A stretch of DNA of 64,000 nt from Daedaleopsis sinensis (taxonomy: Eukaryota > Basidiomycota > Agaricomycetes > Polyporales > Polyporaceae). The translations under genes and the position numbers were made by a program. The notes beneath the pieces were generated by a model, which was not told the DNA's origin, searched no databases, and saw only the letters and a list, made by a program, of their open reading frames with translations. The stretch covers positions 2,046,001 through 2,110,000 of the forward strand of contig CM066301.1 in NCBI GenBank assembly GCA_033807695.1. The letters are read 5' to 3'. Within the stretch, counting starts at the first letter, position 1. Every line of letters starts with the position of its first letter. Below are positions 20,783-33,603 of the stretch, in pieces.

Positions 20783-23693
20783 ATGATCAACGGCGCGGCG
20801 CTGCGAATCAACTCGAAACCACCTCCACCACAAAACTCTGTCCCGCACCCCTCCATCCAGCTCCCCATGTTGGGCTCGCTCGCCGCCCCTAACAAGCCCC
20901 CGCTCGGCCAGCAGCAGCAACAGCAGCAGCAGCAGGGCCCCCAGCAGCAACAAGGCCCGCAACCGTCCGAAATCCCCCTCCCGCCACAAAGCGGCCAAGA
21001 CTACACGCTCTCCAACGTCCTCCACTTCCTCCAGACCGAATGGCGACGGTACGAACGCGACAGGAACGAGTGGGAGATCGAGCGGGCGGAGATGCGGGTG
21101 AGTCCTCGCTGTCTCGTCGGGTGCTGCAGGGGCGGGGCCCGGGGGCGGCGCGTTGCTCATTGTGCGCTCCAAGGCCCGCATTGCGCTCCTCGAGGGCGAA
21201 CGCCGCTCGTTCGACAATGTGAAGCTCGACCTGATGCGGCGCATCAAGATGCTCGAGTATGCCCTGCGGGTCGAACGGTACGCGTCCTCCACAGCCGTCC
21301 TCACGCGCGTGCGCGACATTGACGTGTCGTGTCGCAGCTCCAAGCAGCTCGTCCAGCCCGCCGCACAGTCCGTCCCGCCCGCCAAGCTCGCGTCGCTGCA
21401 GTCGCAGATGGCCCTCACGTCGCAAAAGGACGACGCGAGCAGCGGCAGCTCTCCACGTAGCGAAGGTACGTGTCGCGCTCGTACGACCCCCCCGCGTCGG
21501 GCCCTCGCACTCACATGTGTGCAGATTCACCTCTGCCCCCCGACCGGATGTCTGTCGGGTCTGTGCCCAACGGAGCGGCATCCGGGGGGCCACCCAGCCG
21601 TACGCAGACGTGGATCAGCACCACCGCATGGTCGGGCGTGAATCCCAACGCTGCGACGGCGGGCACAATGGGTAAGCCCCCTCCCGGCCGCGACCCCAAG
21701 AGCAGAGCGAGGAGCAGGGATTTCTTGAAGCAGTACGTGCCCAGTCCCTGTCCTTCCGTCCGCTGCTTCATTTGCCACCAGGTGCCTGCAAGAAGTCTCG
21801 TATCTCACGTCACCGCAAGCCATGAACCCGCTTCCCAACCGCGCACTGCTGGCCAACTCTGCGCTGCCCCTCCAGCTCCCGAACGTCCCTCAATTTGACC
21901 AGATGGCATACAACGGCCGTCCGAGGAAGGCTATGCCAGAAGTACGCAAAGAGTTCTCTATGCTCAATGGCATGGGTTTGATGTCCGGTCCTTCGACCGC
22001 ACCTGCTGCTCCGCAGACGAATCCCTTGGACCGCCCGGGTCTTGCAGGACCCGGGGTACTTGGTCAGCAAGCGAACCAAGCACCTTCCATACAACCGCCT
22101 CAGCAACCGCAAGGTTCCCAGCAAGCGTTCCCTGGAGAACCCAACGATAGGGATGAGGGAGACCAGCCTATGTCCGACGACGGGGGTGACTGGAAGGAGA
22201 GGTTCCGGTTATCACAGGAGGGTTCTGAGCAGGCCCGTCACCAGCTCAATAACTCAATAACCGGCGGTGGCCCATGGGAGGGGCGCACGAGGGGTGATGA
22301 GGACGATGGGAAGGACGAGGATGGGGAGGTCGACGACGACGATGCAAGCGTCATGAGCGAGGGCGAGGGTACGAAGGTGTGGAAAGCGAAGAGGACACTC
22401 CGGAAGTCAGTCTCGTGACCACCTTAGAGCGCATCGTTCTCTCGGATCCCGACAGAGCTAACTTATTCCCTAGTCATCTCGACGCCGTGCGCGCACTCGC
22501 GTTCCACCCGACGGAGCTCTGCCTCGCGAGTGCCGGCGACGACAGCACGGTCAAGATCTGGCGCGTGGACGTCGCGAGCCTGGCCTCTTCTGTGTGCGTT
22601 CTGCCGTCCCTCTCGGCTGCCTCCAAGGGACTAAGTTCAATTGCAGATCCCGCCCCACGACCGAGGTCGAGCCTCAGCTCACGCTTCGCGGCCACTCGGC
22701 AGCGATCACCCGCCTGGTCCACTCGCCCGCGAAGGGCCTGCTGTATTCCGCCTCGCTGGACTCCTCGATCCGCATTTGGGCGTTGCCTGCCCCATCGCAC
22801 ACGACGTACGCGCCGTACGACTCTACGCGGGCACGGGGCGAGCTGATCGGCCACACGGACGCGGTGTGGGACTTGGCGCTCGCGCGCGACGAGAGCACGC
22901 TCATCAGTTGCGGCGCAGAGGGATTGGTCAAGGTCTGGGACGTGTCAGGGCCCTCGGGCGGCGGCTCGCTCAAGCTGTCGTGGTCGTACAACGGCCTGGA
23001 GCATAGCGACCTGAGCCCCGAGGGCGACCTGCCTGGGGCGACCGCGGTCGAGGCGATCAAGACGGACCTCAAGAAGGTCGCGGTCGCCTACCAAAACGCC
23101 GTCGTCAAGATCTTTGACATCGAGAGCGGGAAGGAGCTCTCGCGCTTCCAGGTCGATCCCGTCGACGGGGGTGAGTGGCTGTGGCGTCCGAGCAGCAGGG
23201 TGCGTGCGTGTACTGACGAAGAGGCGCAGACGACTCCATTTCCGCCCAAGCGAACAGCGTCGTGTCACATCCGACCATGCCGCTGCTCATCACCGGGCAC
23301 GAGGACAAGCACATACGCATCTTCGACATCATCACCGGTGCGTCCAATGTCCATTAGGCATCCCCAAACCCGTCGCCCTTGCCCATCCCGCTGACCGTAT
23401 CCGTATCTCCGCGCCCCACAGGCCAGTGCACGCACTCGATGCTTGCGCACCTCGACGCGGTCACCTCGCTGTCCATCGACGCAGCGGGCTTCGCGCTCGT
23501 CTCCGGCAGCCACGACTGCTCGGTGCGCTTCTGGGACATCCTCGGCTCGCGCGCGTGCATCCAGGAGAGCACGAGCCACCGCGAAAAGGCGCGCGAGGGC
23601 GTGCTCGACGTCGAGCTCCACCCGTCGCTGCCCATCATGGCCAGCGCGGGCGCGGACGGCGTCGTCAAGCTGTACGCGTCGTCGACGTCATGA
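20783..23693 (+). CDS. Striatin-family STRIPAK scaffold
   Basis: Nine exons (20783-21097, 21174-21277, 21338-21465, 21525-21732, 21782-22405, 22474-22593, 22647-23170, 23230-23337, 23422-23693) give 800 aa. A glutamine run (about residues 43-60, CAG/CAA codons) precedes the signature striatin segment [20 protein letters not shown]. Then comes the coiled coil with [20 protein letters not shown] and [14 protein letters not shown], which binds PP2A-A/C in the family. A disordered middle contains an acidic run. WD40 repeats fill the C-terminus from about residue 460 ([41 protein letters not shown]). Orthologues are Sordaria PRO11 and budding-yeast Far8; in filamentous fungi they control fruiting-body development and cell fusion. 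The true ATG is inside [10 protein letters not shown]. Confidence 0.95.
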
Positions 23694-23999
23694 GGGCGGC
23701 GACGGTGCTCGCCGTTCATCGAGGGCTGCGTGGACTGTATCGGCAGCCGTCTGGTGTGGTTCTTGGACGGTAGACCGCTTATATGCTTCGTCACATAGCT
23801 ATAGCCGTCCACGACGCACGCGCGCCGGCTGTGTTCGTTCTGATCCTGCTTTCCTGTACATTCGTATATACCTCGCTACGACCCCTTATGAGCGCAGTAA
23901 TAGTATTGTTATGGAGCGGAACGGCATCCGCAGGAACATAGAGTGACGACGGGCGAGTTCTAACGGGATATGAACGGGGTATGGATACAGTGACTAGGG
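23694..23999. other. Short convergent 3' intergenic region
   Basis: About 300 bp between the striatin stop and the opposing phosphodiesterase. Nothing beyond presumed overlapping 3' UTRs is seen. Confidence 0.5.
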
Positions 24000-25568
24000 C
24001 TACAGTGTGGTGTGTCGAGACCTGCGTGCTATGCTACATTGCGAGATAGAGTGTCGGCGTGGAAGAAAGTCATAATAGAAAATAGAACTCGACCTGCTAG
24101 ATTGCTGGAGAGGCGTAAGTGGAGGATGGCACTCGGACCAGCGAAACAAGCACGCACTTATATGCATCCCCTGCTCGACGGCCACGATCTCCGCGCCGAG
24201 ACCCTTCGCCTCCACGAGGCTCCGCACCTGGCCGGCGATGACCTTATGTATCGGCTCGTCATACGCGCCCAGTATGTCGTCCTTGCAGTGGATGACGAAC
24301 ACGCGCAGCCCAGCGAGCACGCCCCGTACACTCGGCGGCTCCTCGCGATTGCGCCGCTTCTTCTTCCTAGCCCCGTTCGCCTGCGCACGGCCGTGCGCGC
24401 GCTGGCGCGAGCGCGCGACCTCCACAGCGAGCGCCGCGAGCTCGTCCGCGAGGTGTGCGGGGCTCAGGTGCCCGTACAGCAGCCGGTCCTCGCGCCCCGC
24501 CGGCCACGAGCACTCGATGAACAGCGCGGCGAGCGTGTCGGGGATCTTCGGGGCGGCGGCGCGCCACACCTCGCGCGTCTGCGGGTCCGCGGCGAGGGAG
24601 TCCGGCTCGACGTCCCCGAAGAAGAGGAACTCGCGGCGGCGGGCGTCGTGCCGGACGAAGTACGCCGTGCACGGGTACGGGGCGCCGTCGAGCTGCCCGT
24701 GGCTGATCGGCATCGTGCGCACGGAGATGTCGCGCGCGACGGGGGTGTACCCCGCGTCGGGCGAGAGGCTGCGCACACGCATAAGCACACGTCAGGCGGG
24801 GCGCGAGCGCGGGGAGGGAGGGGGACTCACGGGGAGAGCAGCAGCGAGCTGCCTGGGACTGGCGCGTCCGCCCAGCTTGCGAGCCGCGGCCATATGTCTC
24901 CGGAGAATATGGAGGCGACGCCTTGGAGCGTTTTCTGCGCGCCGTGCACGAGCTTCGCGGGGCCCGCGACGGAGCCGGCGGAGAGGACGAGGCCGTTGAC
25001 GTGGTCGAGGTGGGCGTGCGTGACAAGGTAGCAGCTGAGTTAAAGCAAAGCAGAGGTGGACGCTAAGCACACTGTCGCCGCCCTGCCGTGCTCTTAACGG
25101 GCTAGACGGAGGGGGGGGAGACGCACCGGATACGGGAGTAGACCTCCGCAGCAGTGGTTAGACCGCCGTCGGCCTCCGCCTCGGTCTCAGACTCGGAAGG
25201 GCCGGGAGCGAACGCATCAGGATGCGCGTCGAGCAACCTTGTCATAGCGCCGAGCCCTGAGCCTGCATTGACGGGGGCGCATCGGTGACGCGGGCAGCGG
25301 GGAACGCGAACGACCACGTACCTGCTTCCAGCGCAACGATGCCGTCCTCCCAGGTCGCGTCGTGTGCCTTGAGCAGGTAGCTGCGAGGGTCAGTTGGCCA
25401 GCGCACCACACACACGAGCGGCACTGGTAGGCACTCACCTCGAAAGGTTGTCCTCGCTGGGTCCGCCCCCTTCAGCACAGACATTGCAGCTCGTCAGGTC
25501 CGATATCTACTAGCCGACACACAACGCGACTCACCGCAGCCGACAACGACCATGTCAAAGCTCGCCAT
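24000..25568 (-). CDS. PDE1: Class II (low-affinity) cAMP phosphodiesterase
   Basis: The start is ATG at 25568 (MASFDMVVVGCG), followed by small exons that join into GGGPSEDNLSSYLLKAHDA and VALEAGSGLGAM. The class II signature THAHLDHVNGLVLSAG follows after an intron. It holds the metal-binding HxHLDH of the metallo-beta-lactamase fold. Further metal-site segments are PISHGQL and FLFFGDVEPDS, and the conserved IECSWP follows. A short acidic insert (SESETEAEADGG) precedes HxHLDH. The enzyme hydrolyses cAMP and damps PKA signalling. The C-terminus is unclear: after VAVEQGMHI the frame reads on to a stop at 24000, but a GTGCGT donor right there could splice to a stop at about 24029. Identity is secure. 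Confidence 0.9.
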
Positions 25569-26842
25569 TGGGTCTCCTGAGTCCTCAAATAGTTTGTCGG
25601 GTCGCGCGAAAGGGCCGGGACGGAGGTCGGGCGGTGATGGTCACGGTCGGGATCAAAGTCGGGGCAGTCGCGAGCCAGCCGCGGACAGGACAGGTGCTAG
25701 TCGACGCGGGCTGTGAAGGCGGCGACCTCGACGTGTGTGTACGCGGGAGAATTTATACGTGCGCGGGGTGGGGAGTCTTGGGCGGACGTGGGCCTGAGAG
25801 TGGCCTGCCTCGAGGATAATCGGGTGCGTCTCCGTTGTACGCCTCTTTGCCCCCCACCGACAATGCACCAGTCCGCCGCGAGTCTACCGCTCGTCCCCCC
25901 GCCCTCCTAGCCACTCTCATAAGCGCCCGTTCACGAGTCACCTCCCTGTGACCGCGGCATAGCATGTACTGCAAAGTGGGTGTCAGTAGCACAATTAGAC
26001 AAGTCCGTCCTCTCCCCGTTGAATAGGACCTGTACATCGTCTGCCTAGGGGAGACAAGGAGAACAAGGTAGGACTTCGTACAATGTACACGGTCTGCACC
26101 ACATTCCTGCATCGCTTGCTTTGTCTCAGGATAGCCTCGCAGTCACGTTGTACTACATAGCTGACGGAGTCTACCTCTAAGGTCTCGACAAATGAAGTAC
26201 ACACCCTAGAGCCTATAGCGCTCCTCACTTACTGACGCCTCGTTCAGGTTGTCTGAGATACACCTGGTCAAGACGTAGAAGCACGTACTCAGGTGCCACA
26301 CAACCCATTGCCGTTAAGCGTGGAACCGGAACGACCACAGGGGATACTCCTACGTGGACCGTGGAGAGACACCCGGTGGATCGGGCAGGACGGATTGTGG
26401 GTATCGAGAGAACAAGATATCATTGACGATAGCGATGAGCGTACGTACGTTCTGGCATATGTATGTGCAGGCGATGCACTGTGCGCCTCCACCCGGGCTG
26501 CACGGCCTGCAGCAGCAGGCCGCGCGGGGCTCGGAACTTGGAAAAAAACAAGGAGGATGAGCGTCCGGATCGATTCGAGAATAGCCGATTACTTAGTGTG
26601 GCGAACGTGGAGGAAGGAAGAGATAGCGGAGGGTCATATCAGTATCCAAACGAGGGTGAGGAGAGCGCGATGAACGAGCGACGAGTGCAGGTGCCCTTCG
26701 TAAGAGTCGAATCATTCACAGCCATGAAAGTGGTGAAAAGGAATATAGAGTCCGTGAGGCGAGCGATTATTGACCTGCACAGTACAGCGAGCCTGTCAGC
26801 ACACCGCACGCGGCCTCGCACTGCGCTCGGGGAGGGACACGG
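25569..26842. other. Intergenic, PDE1 promoter and EDE1 3' flank
   Basis: About 1.27 kb with no convincing gene. A TATA-like TATAAATT on the minus strand (about 25750-25757) could serve PDE1 through a long leader. The interval contains one copy of a 24-bp sequence that recurs near 39.9 kb. Confidence 0.5.
26035..26058 (+). repeat. 24-bp dispersed repeat, copy 1
   Basis: The 24 bases beginning CATCGTCTGCCTAGG and ending GAGACAAG are identical to 39876-39899. The core GTCT...AGAC is an imperfect palindrome. Flanks do not match. It may be a transposon relic or a shared binding site. Confidence 0.6.
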
Positions 26843-29800
26843 TCACTGACCTAGTAAGCTATTGAGCGCCCTCTGTACATCGTACCCGTGCTCCTCGAGC
26901 GCCGTCACCGCCTGCGTCCTGCTGAAGCCCATCCCGCAGAGCGTCTTCACGGCGTCCACGTCGTCCTCGACCGCCGGCGTCGGGTCCTCCACGATCTGCT
27001 GCTGCGCGAGGTGCGGCACCGGCGGCGCGTCCTGCTGCTTTTTCTTCCGCCCGAACGGCAAGCGAATCTACAAACAAGCCACAGTCAGCATCAGGGTATC
27101 CGATTCGAGCACCGTCATACATACACTCAGTCTGTTGTGTCTGGTCGCTGTAGCCTTCTCCTTCGTAGAGTCGGCCGTCGACGGCCGGGGCCTCGGTGAC
27201 GCATGACGCGGAGGCGGCGAGGCATGGCGCGGGGACGGCGACAATGAGCGCCTGCCCGGACCGTGCGTCGAGCTCGAGCCGCGCGGCGACGACGCCGGGG
27301 AAGACGACGGGAACGGCTGGGAGACGGACTTGGCGGGCGGCGGACCGGGCGGCGGTTGGTACTGCGTTGACGACTGGCCGATGAGCGAGTGGTCGAGCGC
27401 GATGGCGTCCTCGTTCCCGCCAAACGCATCCTCGAAGGAGATCCCGCCGTTGCTCTGCGTAGAGCTGCTCCCGGCGAGGTTAGGCGTCGCGACGGCCGGA
27501 GGGGCGCCGAAAGCATCCTCGAACGATACAGGCTTGGAAGCTTGGGCCGGAGGGTGAACGGGGGCAGCTACGGGCGGGAACGTAGGGATCGCAGGGGCTT
27601 GTGCTGGGACTGGCGCGGCGGCTGGGCCTCCGGGAGCGGGAGTCCCGAACACATCGTCGAAGCTGGTAGCCTTCGTCGGTGCAGGCGGGAAAGCAGTGGC
27701 TGCACCAGGCACTTCGGTTGGTTGAGCGGCCGATGCCGCCGCGAAGTCGAAGTTGTCGTCGAACGCAGAGTCAAACCCCCCAAACCCGGAGAACTGGGAG
27801 GAAGGAGCACTGCTGTCTGTTCCAGGGAACTTCCCTAGCGCCTGATCGAACTCGCTGACACCGGGCGAAGGCGCAATCGCCGATCCGTTCGACTTCGGTG
27901 TATCAACCACAGCAGGAATGGGTGCAGATGGTGGTGGCTCCTTGGACACCGCAGGGATATCAAACACGCTTGCGAAGTCGATCGGGGCGCTGGACCCCGG
28001 TGCTGTAACTGGTACTACAGGACTTGCCTGCGTGAGTGGTTCATCCGTGCTTGTTCCGGAAATGCCGAAAGAATCGTCAAAGGCTGAGGTACCGGATGGT
28101 GCCGCAACGCCGTTTGTCTGACTATCCGCATGGTCTGCCAACTTAGCCCTGACAGAGGTAAGGGGCTCGTTGTCTTCATCGTCATCGCTGCTGTCACTTT
28201 CCGACTCTTCGATCTCCTTCAGCTCATGCGCAAGGTCGGTATCCTCGTGTCCATCTACCTGAGGGTCAGAAAGCGTTGCCGCGGGTGGACCGGTAGGAGT
28301 GGGCACGCCATCTTCTGTCGCAATATCATCCAAGGCCGGGAAATGGGCTTCGTTGGCCGGAGGTGTGAACACGTGGTCAGACATGGTAGCTGTCGATGGG
28401 GGAGTGGTGAACAGATCCGACTCCGCAGGGGAGAGGATGCCTGCTTCTCCTGGCGAACCAATGGTCAGAGGAGGGGGTATCGAAGGCTTTGGAGTCTGTG
28501 GCTCGGACACCTCGATCTTCGGCTCTTCGGGCGCACTGAACGCTTGGTTGAACCCGAATGGATCCTCGGGTACGACATCATGAGCAGCTGGCGCGGTGGG
28601 TGGAGTTGGAAGAGCCGAGGTGGCAGCGAAGGGAAGGAACGGCGACTCTGGGCGAGGGCTGGCAGACATAGCCAACCGCTCGAAAGGATTCGTGCTCTTG
28701 GCCGCAGGAGGTGACAACTCTGGAGAAGTGGGCAGGGACATCGGCAGAGGCTGGGCAGCAGCGAAGGCCAATGTCGGATCAGGGGTAGGTGCGGGGGATA
28801 TGTGCCCGTTGGTGAGCACGGGAGCGTCTTCCTTCGCAAGCTCGGCTTCAGCGGCTTCGCGTTCGGTCGTGATCTCCTGCAACTCCGCCTTTGCCTCCTC
28901 CGCCTCCTTGTCGACCTTGGCTTTCTCCGTCTCGCGAGTGGCGAGCTGCTTCTTCGCAATGGCCAACAAACCCTTCTGCTGCTTCGCTTCCTTCTTGAAC
29001 TTCTCCAGTTCAGCCTTGCTCGCCTCGATCTGAGTGCCAACTTCGTGCATCTTGCGATGGAGGTCCCGAACTTCTTCCTTGTCGCGCAAAACCGCGCCCT
29101 CAACCTCCGCCTTTTCAACCTTCGCGGCACTCAGGTCGCTCTCGGCACGGATCAGCTCCTCTCGCGTCTTGTGGATTTCTGCGGCTTGAGCAGCAAATCG
29201 GTCCTTCAATGCACTGAGCAGCTTGGTCTCAGTGTCATACGCAGCCTTGGCAGATGACAACTGCGTTTGTAGACTGGACAGGAAGGCGGCTTGCTCCGTC
29301 AACTGACGTTCAATGTTCGCGCGCTCAGCCTTAGCAGTCTCCAATGACCGGTTGGTAGAGTTGAGCTGGTTCTTCACGTTGCCGATCTCCGCAGACTGGT
29401 CATGTAGTGGGGGTGACGCCGCTTGAGGTTCATCATCGTCACCAAGAAGATCCCTGTGAGGAGTAGCTATAAGATGAATTAGCAACTGCACCGCAGGGTC
29501 TCGAACAATGTGAACGTACGAGCGCCGAATGGGCTGCTAGCAAAGGGGTCGGATGCAACCGCAGACGGAGCGCGCGGAGGAGGAGACATGGTAGGTACTG
29601 GATGAGAAGACATCGAGGACAGGGTCCCCGTAGACTGTGGCTGGAGAGTGGGATGCGTCGAGGCAGTCGCAGAGGCGGGCGGAGAGTCGTCCCAAAGAAG
29701 GTCCTTGATAGCCTCAGGTACCGCGGGCTGAGCAAACTGTGGAGCAGGAGCAACAGAGCCACGCATCGAAGGGGGCATGAGAGACAGTGGGAGAGTAGAC

Positions 29801-31202
29801 GGGATCTCTTTGCCTGCCAACTTGCTTTGAATTAGGTGCATTGCGACAGCGAATCCTTCACGGGTGAGATGACCGTCATTGTTGAGGTCCGCCATGTCCC
29901 TATATGTGCGTGAGTGATATGTGCGCGCTTTGCAGCGTTGGCAATCGTCGCTCACCAAACTTGTGCGAGCACGTCTTCGGGCAGCTGCGACTGAAGCAAG
30001 AACGGAACGGCGACCTCGCCCTCGATATATCCCTTCTTGTGCGCATCGAGACCGTCAAATATACGATCGGAATTTGCCTTCTCTTGCGGGGTGACATCCC
30101 ACGGCGGCCCGGTAGCCTGTGGCTGCGCGAAGGGGAATGTCGAACTCTGCCCCGTAGACATGGCCGAACGCGCAGGCAAAGGCGGAGCAGCAGGCGCAGA
30201 CCTGAGGGGGCCTGTCATCTGAGGCTGTATCGACGAGATGGTCTGTCCTGTCATTTGGGGGTGTATCTGCGAAAGTGCTTGACCAGTGTATTGGGGTTGG
30301 ATCGAGCGACTTGTAAATCCGCCAGTGAACGAAGGACTGATATGGCCGCTATCGCCCGTTGCTTGAGGCACAATACCGTTAGATGCCTGTTCATAAACAG
30401 ATGGTGGTAGCGATGGAGGGATGCTCTGAAGTTGTCCGGACATCGACGCTTGAATGAGGTACATCGCAATCGTAAAGTCCGTCGCATCCAAGGCACCACG
30501 GTTCTTCGTGTCCGCAAGGGCCCTAGCAATTCTGAATGAGTCTCAAAATAAGCAGAACTCGACGCGCGACGAACCAAATTGCGGAAAGTTTCTCGACTGG
30601 CAATTTCGACTTCACGAAGACATCCCGCGCTTTGTCACCTAAACGTCATATCGGTTTAAACCGCGACCAAGCTGAGGTGATGCAGCATTGAGCTCACCAC
30701 TCAGCAAGCCATTGGTGGGGTTGCATCCAAGGAACAGCTTGAGGAACTTGTTCTTGTCTGCAGGGGTGAGAGGAGGCATGCCGGGGGGTGGTGACTTCGC
30801 TGGAGGGATACCCATGCTCGGTGAGGCGATAACAGGTGGAAGACCTTCGATGGTGGGTATAGGGCCAGCTGGCGACCAAACCGTTGGAACGCATGTTCAA
30901 CCGTGTAATGACACGAACGACTGCTCACGTTTGGTCACGAAGGCCTCCAACACCCTCTCGCCACGCTGGGCATGTCCCAACAGGCGAATCGCGATGCCAA
31001 CGCCCTTGCGGGTCAACACGCCGTTGTTGTCCTCGTCTGCAATGTTCCATATCTCCGCGAGCACCGTTGGGGGTAGCTTCGAACCGCTAAATATCTTGAC
31101 CGCGGCATCGCCTGTGATGACACCGAGTTTCTGTGTGTCGGCCTGGGCAAATATCTGGTTGATGAGTGCAACTTCCGAGGGTGTTGGGGTGAATTTGGAC
31201 AT
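26843..31202 (-). CDS. EDE1: EH-domain/UBA endocytic scaffold, Ede1 orthologue
   Basis: About 1,290 aa. The order is EH1 (FAQADTQKLGVITGD, EIWNIADEDNNGVLT), EH2 (KFLKLFLGCNP, AIWALADTKNRGALD), a Gln/Thr/Pro linker with repeated 'QPQMTG'-like units, and EH3 (IFDGLDAHKKGYI, MADLNNDGHLT). A long coiled coil of about 220 aa follows (from NVKNQLNSTNRSLETAKAER), then a Ser/Pro/Ala-rich region with repeated SFEDAFG-type motifs. The C-terminal UBA domain (VKTLCGMGFSRTQAVTALEE) ends at 26843. This is the complete Ede1/Eps15 architecture: an early clathrin-coated-pit organiser that binds NPF proteins and ubiquitin. A small intron separates the UBA exon. The ATG at 31202 (MSKFTPTPSE) aligns with the EH1 boundary. 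Confidence 0.95.
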
Positions 31203-31558
31203 GGCCAATAAGTTAGAGCTAGCGCATGCGTTGGCCAGAGCAGTGAGCTTGCGAGTGCAAGTCCGAGAAGCTGACGTCCATCAGCGTCTTCTCCGGATGG
31301 AACTCGTGGGAATCCCCGCACGCAGTAAGCGCAGTAAATAAGCGTTATAGCCCGGCCCGTATTACCTACCATCTGGTGCCTTGGAGGCCGACTGCAACGT
31401 CGAGACTCCGACTTGCTTAACTTAGTAGGCAGCGTCGCGTCGTTGACTTGAGTTATAGTACAGGTTGAGTACAGAGTACTGTAGCGGTAAAGTTTGCATT
31501 CAGATGTGAGATGTAGGAATAAACAATGTATATTGCGTAGCGAAAGCGTCAACAAGCA
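31203..31558. other. Intergenic, EDE1 promoter / VMA13 3' flank
   Basis: About 355 bp between two tandem minus-strand genes. No coding or repeat signal was seen. Confidence 0.5.
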
Positions 31559-33401
31559 TTACACAGCAGCCCATGGGTGGCTAACGAGTCGTTGCACCGA
31601 GATGAGTGCTTGGTACCGTACATCCGGGTTGGCGTGCGACATGAGCTCCATAACGCGGGTCTTACCGCCCAACTCGGTGAGCACCCTGGGTTAATTATGA
31701 GAATCGATGCGAATACAGAGATAGAACTAGATACTGACTTCTTGCCACGTTCATAGTGCTTGACATATTGACCAATATCATGTGAAGCTACAGCAAGAAC
31801 CGTTGAATCGGTAGAATCCTTCAACAATCTGATCAATATCCTGCGAAAGCCGTCAGCACGCCTCAAGTGTATCAATGATTCAAAGGATGTACTTGAGAAG
31901 CTCGTAATCCTTGTCGTTCAATTTCGTCGCATTCTCCTTCCAGAACAGGTCTGATTCGTGCACAGGAGACCAGGAAAGATGTCCCGACAGAAGTTCCGAC
32001 CGGTACTCGTCATATGTCCTGCGCAGGGTCAGTGATACCGAACAGCTACAGGAGAACATGCACTCACGTTAGGCTTTCGAATCGGTTGGCGAGTTCGTCG
32101 CGCAAGTACTGGATGTCCTCGACGATATCTTCGTCCGTCCATTTACGACCCGAAAGATTCTTAGCAAACGGTAGGAGTTGAGCCACGAGCATTGCTGGCA
32201 AGTTCGCCGATGGCGCTTTGGCAACAAGATTCTGGATACCAGATGAGTGGAACATGAGATGTCACAGCTGAATGTATGCTTACCCGGAATGTGGCTACAA
32301 TAACACGGATAACTTTCTCCTTCGCGGCTCCTTGAGCAACATCGACGAGAAGGGGGATAATGTCGAAGCGTCTGACAAGACAGTCAACGAGTGTTTGCGA
32401 GACATGAGGACAAGAAGTACTTCTGGATTTGCTCAGAGACCTCTTGCTCGAACGTGAGCAGCCAGAAGCAGAATCCTACTTGATAGCTCATCTGAGGTGA
32501 TGCGTTGTGCTTGAGAATATCGACCAACCTGGCACATCATCGTTCTAATGAGCAATGTACATGGAGGAGTGGTGCTTGCATGATACCTACCCTCCAACTA
32601 AAGAAGGGTTGGCCCAAACTGCTTTCCGACATTCTGGGCGAGGAAGCACCGCTTCAAGACACTGAACGGCGACATCCCTCTTATTAGAAGAACTATTGAC
32701 AACGAATTGGGCAAGGGTATTGAGGAATGGTTGCAGCTGTTGCGGTTGCAATGGAGATTTCTCGGAACTATAACAATCTGAGACTTTGAAGGGGTGGGTT
32801 CATGTCTATGGCGCGACCCACCTGAGCAAGACAGTGAGAATTTGGGTAACCTTCAGTTGTACGAAGTCGTCCTGAGATTCCAGTATGCTAAGAACAATGA
32901 GCTTGCGGTCAGTCGAACTACTCAGGGAACATACCGGAGGAGAGGACCATATGGTAGTTCGGGATCCGTTTGTGAAGCAGTCGTGAATAAGGGTATCCGT
33001 TCCTCGTGATCTGAAGGTGTGTTCCTGTTCCTGGTTGCGTCCCGATCACAACGCAGAGCAGAACTCACCGGTGAGCGCGTCAGCAATCAAGACGAGAATG
33101 CAGGATTGGGTATCAATCCTCTGGAGCTTCTTCAATAAACGGAGGTACAGGAGAGCGTATGTCTTGCCATCGGCGGCATGGAGGGCTTCAATCTTAGATC
33201 TTGTCTGGCGGTCGACCTTCTGGATGAGTTGCAGCTCCTCGGGAGTGATGAGTCCGGCGCGTTGGTATCCCTATTTCGAGGTATATGTGACCGCGTCTCT
33301 ACAGGAGTGGCTGTAGGACATACCTCCCATGGCACGGGCTTCGAACGGATCTTGGCGGAGTTCTCGTCGAGGTAAGAGTTGGAAACGAGTGTTATGGACA
33401 T
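31559..33401 (-). CDS. VMA13: V-type ATPase subunit H
   Basis: Multiple short exons join into an all-helical HEAT/armadillo-like protein of about 435 aa. The N-terminus is [20 protein letters not shown], followed by VPWE...[12 protein letters not shown]. The middle includes [20 protein letters not shown] and [20 protein letters not shown]. The C-terminal domain carries [19 protein letters not shown] and [19 protein letters not shown], and ends [11 protein letters not shown] before TAA at 31559. These are signature segments of Vma13/ATP6V1H, the regulatory V1 subunit that activates ATP-driven proton pumping and silences free V1. It is divergent from the mL46 gene over a 202-bp shared promoter. 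Confidence 0.95.
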
Positions 33402-33603
33402 TCTGAGCGATCCGATGGTCGTTGTGGACCGGGAACAGGGGAGACTTAGTTCGAGGCAAGAGGATCGGTGCTACCGCCGAGAACGGTGACCTCAGTCCAA
33501 GGCTGCAGCCGAGCTTCCCACGCACCCAATCGGGAAAACCAGAGTGCTGTTACCTTTAACGGGCGCTTTCGAATTTCGGTCAGACTTGTCTCTCATCCCT
33601 CTC
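33402..33603. promoter_or_regulatory. Compact bidirectional promoter VMA13 / mL46
   Basis: Only 202 bp separate the divergent start codons, so promoter elements must be shared or overlapping. No clear TATA box was seen. Confidence 0.45.

Noticed and set aside
20549..21593. Long minus-strand frames (321 and 234 codons)
   Set aside because: They are antisense to striatin exons 1-3, Arg/Ala/Leu-rich without motifs, and explained by the striatin gene.
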